A DNA stretch of 5,143 nt from Acidimicrobium sp. BACL17 MAG-120823-bin42 (lineage in GTDB: Bacteria > Actinomycetota > Acidimicrobiia > Acidimicrobiales > Ilumatobacteraceae). This document shows positions 4,901 through 5,143 of the stretch, piece after piece. Under the pieces are notes generated by a model, which was given only the letters and a program-made list of their open reading frames with translations, ran no database searches and was not told the origin of the DNA. The stretch is from contig LIAZ01000091.1 of NCBI GenBank assembly GCA_001438985.1, positions 1 through 5,143 of the forward strand. Reading direction: 5' to 3'. The stretch's first letter is position 1; each line of letters opens with the position of its first letter. A program made the position numbers and the translations under genes.

Positions 4901-5143
4901 CCACTGTCTAATCAGCGTTGCCACAAGTTCATCGTGGCCTTGTAATTCATGGCGTCCACCGTCGATCAGGTGAACCAGCGGAGGGGCCGGCAACAGGGCA
5001 AGCGCATCGCCCAATTCGGCTGGTGTGCCGAATTCATCACGTGTTCCGCTAATAAACAACGACTGTGTATTCAGTTGCGGAAGGTGCGCAATGCGCAATT
5101 GATCGGGCTTTTTGGGAGGATGCAACGGATAGCCAATGCACAC
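4886..5143 (-). CDS. Alpha/beta hydrolase, KANSL3/Tex30 (COG3571-like) type, C-terminal part only
   Basis: Only the last 85 residues are in the window; the gene enters from the right edge, so the GTG at 5143 is an internal codon, not a start. The visible CIGYPLHPPKKPDQLRIAHLPQLNTQSLFISGTRDEFGTP is characteristic of a dienelactone-hydrolase-like alpha/beta hydrolase group. The acid of the catalytic triad is probably the Asp of GTRDEFG (visible residue 36) and the base the His of GGRHEL (visible residue 65). The nucleophilic serine with its G-x-S-x-G elbow would lie in the missing part. The reaction is likely ester or related hydrolysis of an unknown substrate in the cytosol. It converges on the MFS gene with a 15-base overlap of coding ends. 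The fold is confident and the subfamily is from memory of the motif pattern. Confidence 0.85.
   Translation of the reverse strand: MCIGYPLHPPKKPDQLRIAHLPQLNTQSLFISGTRDEFGTPAELGDALALLPAPPLVHLIDGGRHELQGHDELVATLIRQWLQTL

Noticed and set aside
1..5143. CRISPR repeats, tRNA, rRNA, transposase, phage, toxin-antitoxin or defence genes
   Set aside because: I looked for these and saw no repeated spacers, cloverleaf-like stretches, terminal inverted repeats or matching protein motifs; nearly all bases are accounted for by housekeeping-type genes.

Overview
The window looks like a compact stretch of chromosome from a small-genome actinobacterium. The best guess is a freshwater or marine member of Acidimicrobiia, but this is an inference from protein character and layout, not from a marker gene. 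Pointers are: a MurA with Asp in place of the usual catalytic Cys and a mycobacterium-like C-terminal half; a MeaB with the VNPGWGD variant loop that I associate with actinobacteria; two genes with leaderless-type starts; a base composition of roughly half G+C by eye; and extreme compactness. Only about 70 bases lie outside the assigned genes, and neighbouring genes overlap at three junctions. I see no mobile element, CRISPR array, tRNA, rRNA or prophage signal.

Layout. Positions 1-2148 hold a minus-strand cluster transcribed right to left: a stand-alone NifU C-terminal-domain Fe-S protein, the GTPase MeaB, and the two-subunit branched-chain amino acid exporter AzlC/AzlD. AzlD runs off the left edge. 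Gaps are 3, 6 and -4 bases, so this is almost certainly one operon. Positions 2149-2188 form a 40-base divergent promoter region. Next is a plus-strand gene for a 55-residue single-pass membrane protein of unknown function (2189-2356). Its 3' end overlaps the 3' end of murA (2343-3596, minus). A 23-base divergent gap separates murA from a 12-helix MFS transporter (3620-4900, plus). The transporter's 3' end overlaps that of an alpha/beta hydrolase (4886-5143, minus), which is cut by the right edge.

How the genes fit together. MurA makes the first committed peptidoglycan precursor and is probably fosfomycin-insensitive here. In the left operon, MeaB (chaperone of adenosylcobalamin-dependent acyl-CoA mutases) sits directly upstream of a branched-chain amino acid exporter. 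Valine and isoleucine catabolism feeds propionyl-CoA and methylmalonyl-CoA, so a metabolic link is plausible but inferred. No mutase subunit is present. The MFS transporter and the hydrolase have no assignable substrate.

I did not find a convincing undescribed system. The most notable signals are regulatory and architectural: a nearly symmetric bidirectional -10 element at 2177-2183, two GTG starts each placed exactly 6 bases after a TANNNT hexamer, the uncharacterised 55-residue membrane protein, and two tail-to-tail gene overlaps with no terminator visible at either.
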